Assembly: GCA_028291445.1 (NCBI GenBank)
Contig: JAQGIA010000195.1
Span: 1 to 5,238 of the forward strand
DNA from: Belnapia sp.
Lineage (GTDB): Bacteria; Pseudomonadota; Alphaproteobacteria; Acetobacterales; Acetobacteraceae
Reading direction: 5' to 3'
DNA length: 5,238 nt
Shown one piece after another: positions 1 to 5,238 of the stretch (position 1 is its first letter; every line of letters begins with the position of its first letter). A program made the position numbers and the translations under genes. The notes beneath the pieces were generated by a model. The model was not told the DNA's origin, did no database searches, and saw nothing but the letters and a program-made list of their open reading frames with translations.

Positions 1-925
1 CGACGCCCCGCTGCCCGGCGCGCCCGAGCCGCCGCCGCTCGCCGATGCCGCGGCGGTCCGCACCACCGCGAGCCAGGCCAGCCGGGCCACCCCCGGCGTC
101 GATCCGGCCATGCAGGAAGCCGGACCCCATGGCCCGCTGCCGCGCATCGCCCCGGACGGCCGCACCCCCATCCGCGCCTATGGCCGCGGCTTCGACCGCC
201 AGGAGATCCGGCCGCGGGTCGGGCTGATCATCGGCGGGCTCGGCATGAATGCCGCCCTCACCGAGGAAGCCATCCGCCGCCTGCCCGGTGCCGCCACCCT
301 CGCCTTCAGCCCCTATGCGCCGCAGATCGGCCTGCTGCTGGACCAGGCGCGCGCCCGGGGCATGGAGATCCTGGTGGCATTGCCGCTGGAGCCGACCGGC
401 TATCCGCTGAACAACCCCGGCGACCGGGCCCTGCTGACCGGCCTGCCGGGGGCGGAGAACGACGACCGCCTCGCCTGGATCATGGCCCGCTTCGGCGGCT
501 ATGTCGGGGCGATCGGCGCGCTCGGGCCGATGCGCGGCGAACGCTTCGCGGCGCTGGGCGAAAGGCTGGGCGCGGTGCAGGATTTCATGCGCAGCCGCGG
601 CCTGCTGTATGTGGACCCGCGCCCCGGTGGGCGTGGCCCGCAGCGCGGCTGGGGCCGCACCATTGACCTGGTGGTCGACGAGCCGGCGACCCGGGGCGAG
701 ATCGAGCTGAAGCTGGCGACGCTGGAGCGGCTGGCGAAGGAGACCGGCTCGGCGCTGGGCTATGCCGGGGAGGCCTCGCCGGTGCTGATCGACCGCGCCG
801 CCGCCTGGGCCGGCAGCCTCGAGGGCCGCGGGCTGGTGCTGGCCCCGGTCACCGCGCTGATGCGCCGGCCGGAGCCCATCGAGGCCACGCCGGTGGCGCA
901 ACCGGCCCGCGCCCGGTCGAATTGA
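1..925 (+). CDS. Divergent polysaccharide deacetylase family protein (YibQ/DUF610-like), 5' truncated by window edge
   Basis: The reading frame is open from base 2 of the window to a TGA at 923-925, so the gene starts upstream; the ATG at 110 is only an internal Met. The first ~70 visible residues form a Pro/Ala-rich linker (for example PGAPEPPPLA). The fold follows from about base 215: RVGLIIGGLG (strand 1), TLAFSPYAP, ILVALPLEP, NPGDRALLTGLP, FGGYVGAIGAL, GLLYVDPRP and RGLVLAPVTAL, which is the motif order of the PF04748 family. Family members resemble NodB-type carbohydrate esterases and are usually periplasmic; E. coli YibQ sits beside envC. The usual DD of strand 1 is GG here (bases 233-238), and the usual NHMGS and GHPHPET motifs are also missing, so deacetylase activity is doubtful. 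The N-terminal signal or anchor lies outside the window. The gene ends 26 bases before rppH, suggesting one operon. The family call is firm and the biochemical role is unknown. Confidence 0.88.
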   Translation, partial: DAPLPGAPEPPPLADAAAVRTTASQASRATPGVDPAMQEAGPHGPLPRIAPDGRTPIRAYGRGFDRQEIRPRVGLIIGGLGMNAALTEEAIRRLPGAATLAFSPYAPQIGLLLDQARARGMEILVALPLEPTGYPLNNPGDRALLTGLPGAENDDRLAWIMARFGGYVGAIGALGPMRGERFAALGERLGAVQDFMRSRGLLYVDPRPGGRGPQRGWGRTIDLVVDEPATRGEIELKLATLERLAKETGSALGYAGEASPVLIDRAAAWAGSLEGRGLVLAPVTALMRRPEPIEATPVAQPARARSN

Positions 926-941
926 TCCAGGGCCGATTGAT

Positions 942-946
942 GAGGA
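942..946 (+). promoter_or_regulatory. Ribosome binding site for rppH
   Basis: GAGGA sits five bases before the ATG at 952 and is the best Shine-Dalgarno match near this gene. It overlaps the competing ATG at 940 and lies downstream of the TTG at 922, so it favours 952 as the true start. Neither alternative start has a comparable site in front of it. Confidence 0.7.
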
Positions 947-951
947 ATCCG

Positions 952-1434
952 ATGGACCTGCCGTACCGCCCCAATGTCGGCGCGCTGCTGTTCAATCCGG
1001 CCGGGCTGGTGCTGGTCGCCCGCCGCGCCGACCTGCCCAATGCCGAAGGCGCCCCGGGCGGCTGGCAGCTGCCGCAGGGTGGCATGGACCCCGGCGAGGA
1101 TCCAGCGGTCGCGGTCTTCCGCGAGCTGGAGGAGGAGGTCGGCACCGCCCATGCCGAGATCATGGCCGAGCATCCGGAGTGGCTGACCTACGACCTGCCG
1201 CCCGAATTGCTGGGCAAGGCGCTCGGCGGCAAGTATCGCGGCCAGACCCAGAAGTGGTTCGCGCTGCGCTTCCTCGGCACCGATGCCGATATCCGTCTCG
1301 ACCTCGACCCGCATCCGGAATTCGATGCCTGGCGCTGGGCCCCGCTGGCGGAGTTGCCGGCGCTGGCGGTGCCCTTCAAGCTGGCGATCTATACCGTGCT
1401 GGCGCGCGACTTCGCCCGCTTTGCCACACCGTAA
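952..1434 (+). CDS. rppH: RNA pyrophosphohydrolase RppH (Nudix hydrolase, NudH/IalA type)
   Basis: The 160-residue protein is the normal length for RppH. By family knowledge it removes pyrophosphate from 5'-triphosphate RNA in the cytoplasm, which exposes transcripts to RNase E decay; alphaproteobacterial relatives (IalA/InvA) also hydrolyse diadenosine polyphosphates. It opens with the family signature YRPNVG (5-10). A complete Nudix box (GX5EX7REUXEEXGU) spans G43-T65, with RE at 57-58 and the metal-binding E61/E62. QKWF (100-103) and HPEFDAWRW (121-129) are RppH-specific blocks. WQLPQGG precedes the box. Start choice: ATG 952 has a good GAGGA five bases upstream and begins just before the conserved YRPNVG. 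A TTG at 922, overlapping the previous stop, would add ten residues that do not look conserved. lemA starts 15 bases after its stop, implying co-transcription. All catalytic residues look intact. Confidence 0.95.
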   Translation: MDLPYRPNVGALLFNPAGLVLVARRADLPNAEGAPGGWQLPQGGMDPGEDPAVAVFRELEEEVGTAHAEIMAEHPEWLTYDLPPELLGKALGGKYRGQTQKWFALRFLGTDADIRLDLDPHPEFDAWRWAPLAELPALAVPFKLAIYTVLARDFARFATP

Positions 1435-1449
1435 CCCGGGAAGACCCGC

Positions 1450-2007
1450 ATGACCTGGATCATCCTCGGCATCATCGGCGTCCTGCTGCTCTGGCTGGTC
1501 GTCGCCTACAACCGGCTGGTGGCGCTGCGCCAGACCACCGGCCAGGCCTGGAGCGACGTCGATGTCCAGCTCAAGCAGCGGCACGACCTGATCCCCAACC
1601 TGGTAGAGACGGTGAAGGGTTATGCCTCGCATGAGCATGCGACGCTGGAAGGCGTGGTGAAGGCGCGCAACCAGGCACTCGGCGCCCAGGGGCCCGACCA
1701 GGCGGCGGCGGCGGAGGGTGCGCTGGGCGCCGCGCTCGGCCGGCTGCTGGCACTGTCCGAGGCCTATCCGGACCTCAAGGCCAATCAGAATTTCCTGCAA
1801 TTGCAGGGCCAGCTGGGCGATGTGGAGAACAAGATCGCCGCCGCCCGGCGCTTCTTCAACAATGCCGTCGCCGAATACAACAGCGCCATCCAGCAGATCC
1901 CCGCCGTGCTCTTCGCCGGTGCGCTGGGCTTCCTGCCGAGCCGCTTCTTCGAGCTGGCCGAGGGCGAGCGCGCCGCCGTCGCCGCCCCGCCGCAGGTCAA
2001 GTTCTAG
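1450..2007 (+). CDS. lemA: LemA family membrane protein
   Basis: The 185-residue protein is a normal LemA length. Residues 2-20 are a single hydrophobic N-terminal membrane span (TWIILGIIGVLLLWLVVAY) with a short extracytoplasmic N-terminus. A long helical domain follows. It carries the family signature AWSDVDVQLKQRHDLIPNLV (33-52), then VKGYASHE (55-62), YPDLKANQNF (106-115), QLQGQLGDVENKI (117-129) and ARRFFNNAVAEYN (132-144). The C-terminus (FFELAEGE near 166-173, ending PPQVKF) is also typical. LemA has no established enzymatic activity; across bacteria its gene is repeatedly next to HtpX-like or other M48 proteases, as here, and a role in envelope or membrane-protein quality control is inferred. 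The start is ATG 1450, preceded by GGGAAG at 1438-1443. It is probably co-transcribed with rppH (15-base gap). A 123-base structured spacer separates it from the protease gene. Confidence 0.95.
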   Translation: MTWIILGIIGVLLLWLVVAYNRLVALRQTTGQAWSDVDVQLKQRHDLIPNLVETVKGYASHEHATLEGVVKARNQALGAQGPDQAAAAEGALGAALGRLLALSEAYPDLKANQNFLQLQGQLGDVENKIAAARRFFNNAVAEYNSAIQQIPAVLFAGALGFLPSRFFELAEGERAAVAAPPQVKF

Positions 2008-2008
2008 A

Positions 2009-2052
2009 GCGTGGTCGTCCGGCGCGGCATCGCCGAAGGACGTGAAGCACGC
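2009..2052 (+). other. Intergenic stem-loop A between lemA and the M48 gene
   Basis: This inverted-repeat structure starts two bases after the lemA stop. Pairing blocks are GCGTG (2009-2013) with CACGC (2048-2052), CGTCC (2016-2020) with GGACG (2038-2042), and GGCG (2021-2024) with CGCC (2031-2034). The apical loop is six bases (CGGCAT), with a GAA bulge and an asymmetric internal loop. The total is 14 Watson-Crick pairs. No T-run follows, so it is not a canonical intrinsic terminator. It could protect the 3' end of the rppH-lemA transcript or be part of a dispersed repeat; function is unproven. Confidence 0.5.
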
Positions 2053-2066
2053 GACAAGACAGCAAG

Positions 2067-2110
2067 CCGGACCATGGCCGGCGCCAGTGTCGGCGCGGAT
2101 CATGGTCCGG
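2067..2110 (+). other. Intergenic stem-loop B upstream of the M48 gene (perfect 10-bp inverted repeat)
   Basis: CCGGACCATG (2067-2076) and CATGGTCCGG (2101-2110) are perfect reverse complements. Inside them GCGCC (2081-2085) pairs with GGCGC (2092-2096) around a six-base loop, so one long interrupted hairpin forms. Its 3' arm ends 20 bases before the M48 start codon at 2131, at the edge of the ribosome-binding region, and no T-run follows. A regulatory hairpin, protein-binding palindrome or repeat element are all possible; none is shown. Confidence 0.55.
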
Positions 2111-2130
2111 GTATCTCCGGCTGAGCCGCC

Positions 2131-3219
2131 ATGCGCGCCTTCGGCCTGAAGACCTGGATCTGGAACAACGCCTGGAAGACCGCGCTGCTGCTCGCTGGCT
2201 TCCCGCTGCTGCTTGGGCTGATCGCCTTCGCCCTCGGCCTGCTGCTGGTGGCGGGGGAGGCCGCCTCCTTCCGCCAGGGCCTGCGCGATGCGGCCGGCAT
2301 CCTGCCTGCGGTGCTGCCCTTCGTCCTCGGCGCGACGGCGATCTGGTTCGCCATCGCCTGGCTCGCCAACCAGCGGATCCTGGACGCGCTGACCGGCGCC
2401 CGCCCGGTGGACCGCGCCGCCGAGCCCCGGCTGTGGAACAGCCTGGAGACCCTTTGCATCAGCCGCGGCCTCGGCATGCCGCGGCTGGCGGTGATCGAGG
2501 TGCCGGCGCGCAATGCCTTCGCCTCCGGCCTGTCCCGCAAGACCGGCGCGGTGACGGTGACGCGCGGCCTGCTGGAGGCGCTCGACGACCGCGAATTATC
2601 CGCGGTGTTGGCGCATGAGCTGACCCATATCCGCAACGGCGACGCCCGGCTGGCGGTGGTCGCCGCGGTCTTCGCCGGGGTGATCTCGCTGCCCGGGGAG
2701 ATGCTGGTGCGCGGCAGTCGTGGCCTGGGCCGGATCGGCGGCCGCGGTTCCTCCTCGCGCAACGGCAAGGACGGCGGCGGCGCGATCCTGCTGGTGCTGC
2801 TGGCGCTGGCCATCATGCTGCTGACCTGGATGCTGGCGCTGGCGCTGCGCTTCGCCCTGTCGCGCAACCGGGAATTCCTGGCCGACGCCGGGGCGGTCGA
2901 GCTGACCCAGGACCCGGATGCGATGATCTCGGCGCTGCGCAAGGTCGCCGTGCAGGCGGAGCTGCCGGCGCTGCCCGCCCAGGTGCAGGCGATGCTGCTG
3001 GAGAGCGCCGGGGAGACGCTCGGCCGGTCCTGGCTGGCGACGCATCCGGCGCTGGAAGACCGCATCGCCGCGCTGGTCCGCTTCGGCGGCGGGCGGGATG
3101 CCATTGGGCGGGAGAGAGGGCCGGGAATGCCCGAACCGCCGGCCATCGCCCCGGCGGCGGCTGCCCCGGCCCCACCACCCGGCACTCCTGCCGGTTCCCC
3201 CTGGTGGCGCCAGCGCTGA
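2131..3219 (+). CDS. HtpX-like M48 family membrane zinc metalloprotease
   Basis: The protein has 362 residues, longer than E. coli HtpX (about 290). The family zinc site is complete: HELTH at 162-166 (H162 and H166 ligands, E163 catalytic) and E248 in SRNREFLADA (244-253) as third ligand. A typical THPALEDRI block follows at 304-312. Hydrophobic segments near 17-41 and 57-78 precede the active site; two more (about 173-190 and 217-241) lie between the zinc-ligand motifs, separated by a Gly/Ser/Arg-rich loop (194-217). This is the HtpX plan: inner-membrane protease with a cytoplasmic active site that degrades damaged or misfolded membrane proteins. Residues from about 331 form a Pro/Ala-rich tail of unknown role. 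The start is ATG 2131: a TGA in the same frame at 2122-2124 excludes an earlier one, and MRAFGL is a usual family N-terminus. The Shine-Dalgarno is weak (CTGAG). LemA immediately upstream is its common partner. It may not be strictly orthologous to htpX. Confidence 0.94.
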   Translation: MRAFGLKTWIWNNAWKTALLLAGFPLLLGLIAFALGLLLVAGEAASFRQGLRDAAGILPAVLPFVLGATAIWFAIAWLANQRILDALTGARPVDRAAEPRLWNSLETLCISRGLGMPRLAVIEVPARNAFASGLSRKTGAVTVTRGLLEALDDRELSAVLAHELTHIRNGDARLAVVAAVFAGVISLPGEMLVRGSRGLGRIGGRGSSSRNGKDGGGAILLVLLALAIMLLTWMLALALRFALSRNREFLADAGAVELTQDPDAMISALRKVAVQAELPALPAQVQAMLLESAGETLGRSWLATHPALEDRIAALVRFGGGRDAIGRERGPGMPEPPAIAPAAAAPAPPPGTPAGSPWWRQR

Positions 3220-3237
3220 GCGCCAGGCTGCGCCACC
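3203..3237 (+). other. Stem-loop enclosing the M48 stop codon
   Basis: GGTGGCGC (3203-3210), inside the last codons of the protease gene, is the exact reverse complement of GCGCCACC (3230-3237), just after the stop. Within it GCGC (3213-3216) can pair with GCGC (3220-3223), leaving the stop codon TGA (3217-3219) as the three-base loop. There is no T-run. It may slow 3' exonuclease decay or separate protease and sbcD expression; this is inference from the sequence alone. Confidence 0.4.
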
Positions 3238-3262
3238 TGACTTGCGCCACCTGGCTTGCGCC
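3229..3262 (+). repeat. 14-bp tandem repeat, two copies plus a partial third
   Basis: TGCGCCACCTGACT (3229-3242) is followed at once by TGCGCCACCTGGCT (3243-3256), differing at one base, and then by TGCGCC (3257-3262) before the pattern breaks. It fills much of the spacer between the M48 gene and sbcD. Each full copy contains GCGCCACC, which can pair with GGTGGCGC at 3203-3210. It looks like a local slippage duplication; copy number might vary between strains. Confidence 0.75.
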
Positions 3263-3292
3263 GTTCCGAGTCGCCGCCGCATGGTCCGCCGC

Positions 3293-4447
3293 ATGCGCTT
3301 CCTCCATACCGCCGACTGGCACCTCGGCCGCAGCCTCGGCGGGCACAGCCTGCACGAAGACCAGGAGCGGCTGCTGGCCGAGGAATTCCTCGGCATGGTG
3401 CGGGATACCAAGCCGGATGCGGTGCTGATCGCCGGCGATGTCTTCGACCGCTTCGTCCCGCCGCCCGAGGCGGTGGAATTGCTGGACGACATCCTGCACC
3501 GGATCATCCGCCAGCACGGCGTGCCGGTGGTGCTGATCCCCGGCAACCACGACCATGCCCGGCGGCTGTCCTTCGGCGCCCGGCTGCTGCGGGACGCCGG
3601 GCTGCATATCGCCCAATCCGCCACCGGGGCGGCGGTGCGGGTCGGCGGCGCCACCGTCGTCGCCACCGGCTATGCCTCGCCGGCGCTGCTGGCGACGCTG
3701 CCGGGCTATGAGGGCGTGACCGACCACGACACCGGCTTCGCCGCCCTGGCCCCGGCGCTGCTCGGCCTCTGCACCGAGCCGGGGCCGCGGCTGCTGGTGG
3801 CGCATGCCTTCGTCACCGGCGGGGCGGAAAGCCCGGACAGCGAAAGGTCGCTTTCGGTCGGCGGCACCGGGCAGGTGCTGGCCAGCCGCTTCGCCGGTTT
3901 CGACTACGTGGCGCTCGGCCATCTCCACCGGCCCCAGACCTTGGGTGCCGCCCTCGGTGGGGGCTGCATCCGCTACAGCGGGTCGCTCTTCCCCTATTCG
4001 GTCGAGGAGGCGGATCACGCCAAATCCGTGACCCTGGTGGAATTCGACCTCGCCGGCATGGCGCGGATCGAGGAATTGCCGCTGGTGCCGCGGCGCCGGC
4101 TGCGGGTGGTGCGCGGCAGCTTCGCCGAGCTTCGCGCCGCCCTGACCGAGGGGCGGCCCGAGGGACGAATGGATTACGTCGCGCTGGAGCTGACCGACCC
4201 GCGCCCGGTGCCGGAGGCGCAGCGGCTGCTCTCCGAGGTTTTCCCCCGCATCGTCGGCCTGCGCTACCTCGCCGAGGCGGCGGCGCCCGGGCGGCTCGCG
4301 GTTCCGGGCTCGGCCGCCCGGGCGACCCGGCCGATCGACCTCTTCGCCGGCTTCTACCGGGCGATGCGGGAGGATGCACCACTGGCCGGCGCGGCGCGCG
4401 AAGTGGTGGTGGCGGCGATCGACGCGGCCGCGGCCGAGGACGCCTGA
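3293..4447 (+). CDS. sbcD: Exonuclease subunit SbcD (Mre11-type DNA phosphoesterase)
   Basis: The 384-residue protein is near the usual length for SbcD. It is the nuclease subunit of SbcCD, a Mn-dependent double-strand exonuclease and single-strand endonuclease that cuts DNA hairpins and processes blocked ends during replication and repair. The calcineurin-like phosphoesterase motifs are all present: DWH (8-10, D8 and H10), GDVFD (48-52, D49), GNHD (84-87), H171 in VAHAF, and GHLH (209-212). Residues from about 265 form the C-terminal capping and SbcC-contact region. The start is set at ATG 3293 because homologues typically begin at MRFLHTADWHLG. An ATG at 3281 would add four residues (MVRR) and has an equally weak ribosome site, so it cannot be excluded. 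The frame stays open further upstream into the M48 gene, but that part is not SbcD-like. The stop overlaps the sbcC start (TGATG), so the subunits are probably translationally coupled. Confidence 0.95.
   Translation: MRFLHTADWHLGRSLGGHSLHEDQERLLAEEFLGMVRDTKPDAVLIAGDVFDRFVPPPEAVELLDDILHRIIRQHGVPVVLIPGNHDHARRLSFGARLLRDAGLHIAQSATGAAVRVGGATVVATGYASPALLATLPGYEGVTDHDTGFAALAPALLGLCTEPGPRLLVAHAFVTGGAESPDSERSLSVGGTGQVLASRFAGFDYVALGHLHRPQTLGAALGGGCIRYSGSLFPYSVEEADHAKSVTLVEFDLAGMARIEELPLVPRRRLRVVRGSFAELRAALTEGRPEGRMDYVALELTDPRPVPEAQRLLSEVFPRIVGLRYLAEAAAPGRLAVPGSAARATRPIDLFAGFYRAMREDAPLAGAAREVVVAAIDAAAAEDA
4436..4440 (+). promoter_or_regulatory. Ribosome binding site for sbcC inside the end of sbcD
   Basis: GAGGA lies six bases before the ATG at 4447 and inside the last codons of sbcD. 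Together with the one-base TGATG overlap it fixes the sbcC start and supports translational coupling, which suits two subunits of one complex. Confidence 0.75.
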
Positions 4448-5238
4448 TGCGCCCGCTGACCCTGCGCCTGCAGGCCTTCGGCCCCTATGCCACCCCGCTG
4501 TCGATCGACTTCGCCGAGCTTGGGCCGCATCGGCTGTTCCTGATCGCCGGCCCGACCGGGGCGGGCAAGACCAGCCTGCTGGACGCCCTCTGCTTCGCCC
4601 TGTTCGGCGAGAGCAGCGGCGAGCCGGGACGGGATGCGCATCTCCGCAGCCAGCATGCGCCGGAAGCGCTGCCGACCGAGGTGACGCTGGATTTCGTCCA
4701 GGCCGGAGCGCAGTGGCGCATCCGCCGCAAGGCCGCCTGGCTGCGGCCGAAGCAACGCGGCGGCGGCACCACGCCGGAAAGCGAGGCGGTGACGCTCTGG
4801 CCGGTGACCGCCGCCGGGCTCGGCCCGCCGGAGGAGAAGAAGGCCGAGGTGGCGACCCGGATCGGCGAGATCCTCGGCCTGAACGCCGCCGAGTTCCGCC
4901 AGGTGGTGCTGCTGCCGCAAGGGCGCTTCCGCGAATTGCTGGTGGCCGAGGCCAAGCCGCGCCAGGCCATCCTGCGCACCCTCTTCCGCACCGCCTTCTA
5001 CGAACGGGTGCAAGGGCAGTTGCGCGAGGGGAAGAACCGCGCCGCCCGGGTCGTGCAGGACCAGGAATTGATCAGGCGCGGCCTGCTGGCCCAGGCCGGG
5101 GCGGAAACCGCCGAAGCCGCCCGGGCCGACCGCACCGCGCTGGCCCTGGCGCTGGCCGAGGCCGTGGCCGCCCGGCTGACCGCGCAGGCCACCGAGGCCA
5201 TGGCCCGTCAGGCGGATGAAGCCGGGCGCCATGCCGCC
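4447..5238 (+). CDS. sbcC: Exonuclease subunit SbcC (Rad50-type SMC ATPase), 3' truncated by window edge
   Basis: The frame opens at ATG 4447 and stays open for 264 codons to the end of the window. It is the N-terminal ATPase half of SbcC, the Rad50-like partner of SbcD; full-length family members usually have about 1000 residues or more. The Walker A motif is GPTGAGKT (35-42), following LRLQAFGPY (6-14), the usual SbcC opening. FGESSGE (53-59) follows Walker A as in the family. The Q-loop is VVLLPQGRFRELL (153-165), with Q158. FYERVQ (184-189) leads into an Ala/Glu/Arg-rich segment from about 190 that looks like the start of the long coiled coil. The zinc-hook CXXC, the ABC signature and Walker B lie beyond the window and cannot be checked. 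ATP-driven conformational change by SbcC is known to gate DNA access to SbcD. The start is well supported by the upstream GAGGA and the overlap with sbcD. Nothing visible suggests damage to the gene. Confidence 0.95.
   Translation, partial: MRPLTLRLQAFGPYATPLSIDFAELGPHRLFLIAGPTGAGKTSLLDALCFALFGESSGEPGRDAHLRSQHAPEALPTEVTLDFVQAGAQWRIRRKAAWLRPKQRGGGTTPESEAVTLWPVTAAGLGPPEEKKAEVATRIGEILGLNAAEFRQVVLLPQGRFRELLVAEAKPRQAILRTLFRTAFYERVQGQLREGKNRAARVVQDQELIRRGLLAQAGAETAEAARADRTALALALAEAVAARLTAQATEAMARQADEAGRHAA

Noticed and set aside
922..951. TTG start for rppH overlapping the preceding TGA
   Set aside because: The overlap is attractive for coupling, but there is no Shine-Dalgarno in front of it. The added residues precede the conserved start, and ATG 952 has GAGGA at good spacing.
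1794..1807. A 14-bp perfect palindrome CCTGCAATTGCAGG inside lemA
   Set aside because: It encodes the conserved LQLQG segment. At this GC content about one such palindrome is expected by chance in a window of this size.
760..2103. A 447-codon open frame on the minus strand across rppH and lemA
   Set aside because: It is antisense to three well-supported genes. Its translation is His/Gln/Arg/Gly-rich with no recognisable domain, as expected for stop-poor antisense frames in GC-rich DNA.
2053..2130. Search for a promoter in front of the M48 gene
   Set aside because: No convincing -35/-10 pair or heat-shock-type element could be recognised; the region is dominated by hairpin B.
3098..3292. Upstream extension of the sbcD frame
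   Set aside because: It overlaps the end of the M48 gene, encodes an Arg/Pro-rich stretch unlike SbcD, and ends exactly where the conserved MRFLHTADWHLG begins.
3841..3856. A small hairpin CGAAAG-GTCG-CTTTCG within sbcD
   Set aside because: It has only six base pairs, lies in the middle of a coding region and has no T-run; nothing suggests a function beyond chance.
2100..4018. Long minus-strand open frames (2100-3236, 2596-3666, 2813-4018) opposite the M48 gene and sbcD
   Set aside because: They overlap each other and genes with complete catalytic motifs, and their translations are low-complexity Ser/Arg/Ala/Gln. They are shadows of high GC content.
4354..5232. Open frames on both strands (minus 4354-5232, plus 4374-5219) over the sbcC region
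   Set aside because: The frame from 4447 encodes Walker A and Q-loop motifs of SbcC and has a good ribosome site. The others are Arg/Ala/Gly-rich with no domain.

Overview
The window is a compact, GC-rich (roughly 70% by eye) stretch of bacterial chromosome in which every supported gene lies on the + strand. The RppH variant and the order degenerate polysaccharide-deacetylase-like protein then rppH point to an alphaproteobacterium. The extreme GC content and codon use suggest a Rhodospirillales/Acetobacteraceae relative (Roseomonas-like). That genus-level guess is inference.

Layout: (1) bases 1-925 hold the 3' part of a divergent polysaccharide deacetylase (YibQ/DUF610-like) gene that enters from the left edge. 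(2) 952-1434 is rppH, a Nudix RNA pyrophosphohydrolase. (3) 1450-2007 is lemA, a single-span membrane protein. (4) 2008-2130 is a 123-base spacer that can fold into two consecutive 44-nt hairpins. (5) 2131-3219 is an HtpX-like M48 membrane zinc protease. (6) 3220-3292 is a short spacer with a 14-bp tandem repeat and the 3' arm of a hairpin that encloses the M48 stop codon. (7) 3293-4447 is sbcD. (8) 4447-5238 is the N-terminal part of sbcC, which runs off the right edge. There is no gene-free stretch above 300 bases, and I see no rRNA, tRNA, CRISPR array, insertion sequence or attachment site.

Functional reading: the first two genes look like the end of the alphaproteobacterial envelope cluster in which a C-terminal-processing protease (ctpA) often precedes the deacetylase-like gene. 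lemA follows rppH by only 15 bases, so the two are probably co-transcribed. LemA with an M48 protease is a recurrent bacterial gene pair linked to membrane protein quality control. sbcD and sbcC overlap by one base (TGATG) and encode the SbcCD nuclease, which cleaves hairpins and DNA ends. The three groups (envelope/RNA decapping, membrane proteolysis, DNA repair) are otherwise unrelated housekeeping functions.

I do not see a new defence or mobile system. The observations most worth a second look are the structured lemA/M48 spacer, the repeat and hairpin around the M48 stop codon, and the loss of the usual metal-site residues in the deacetylase-like protein.
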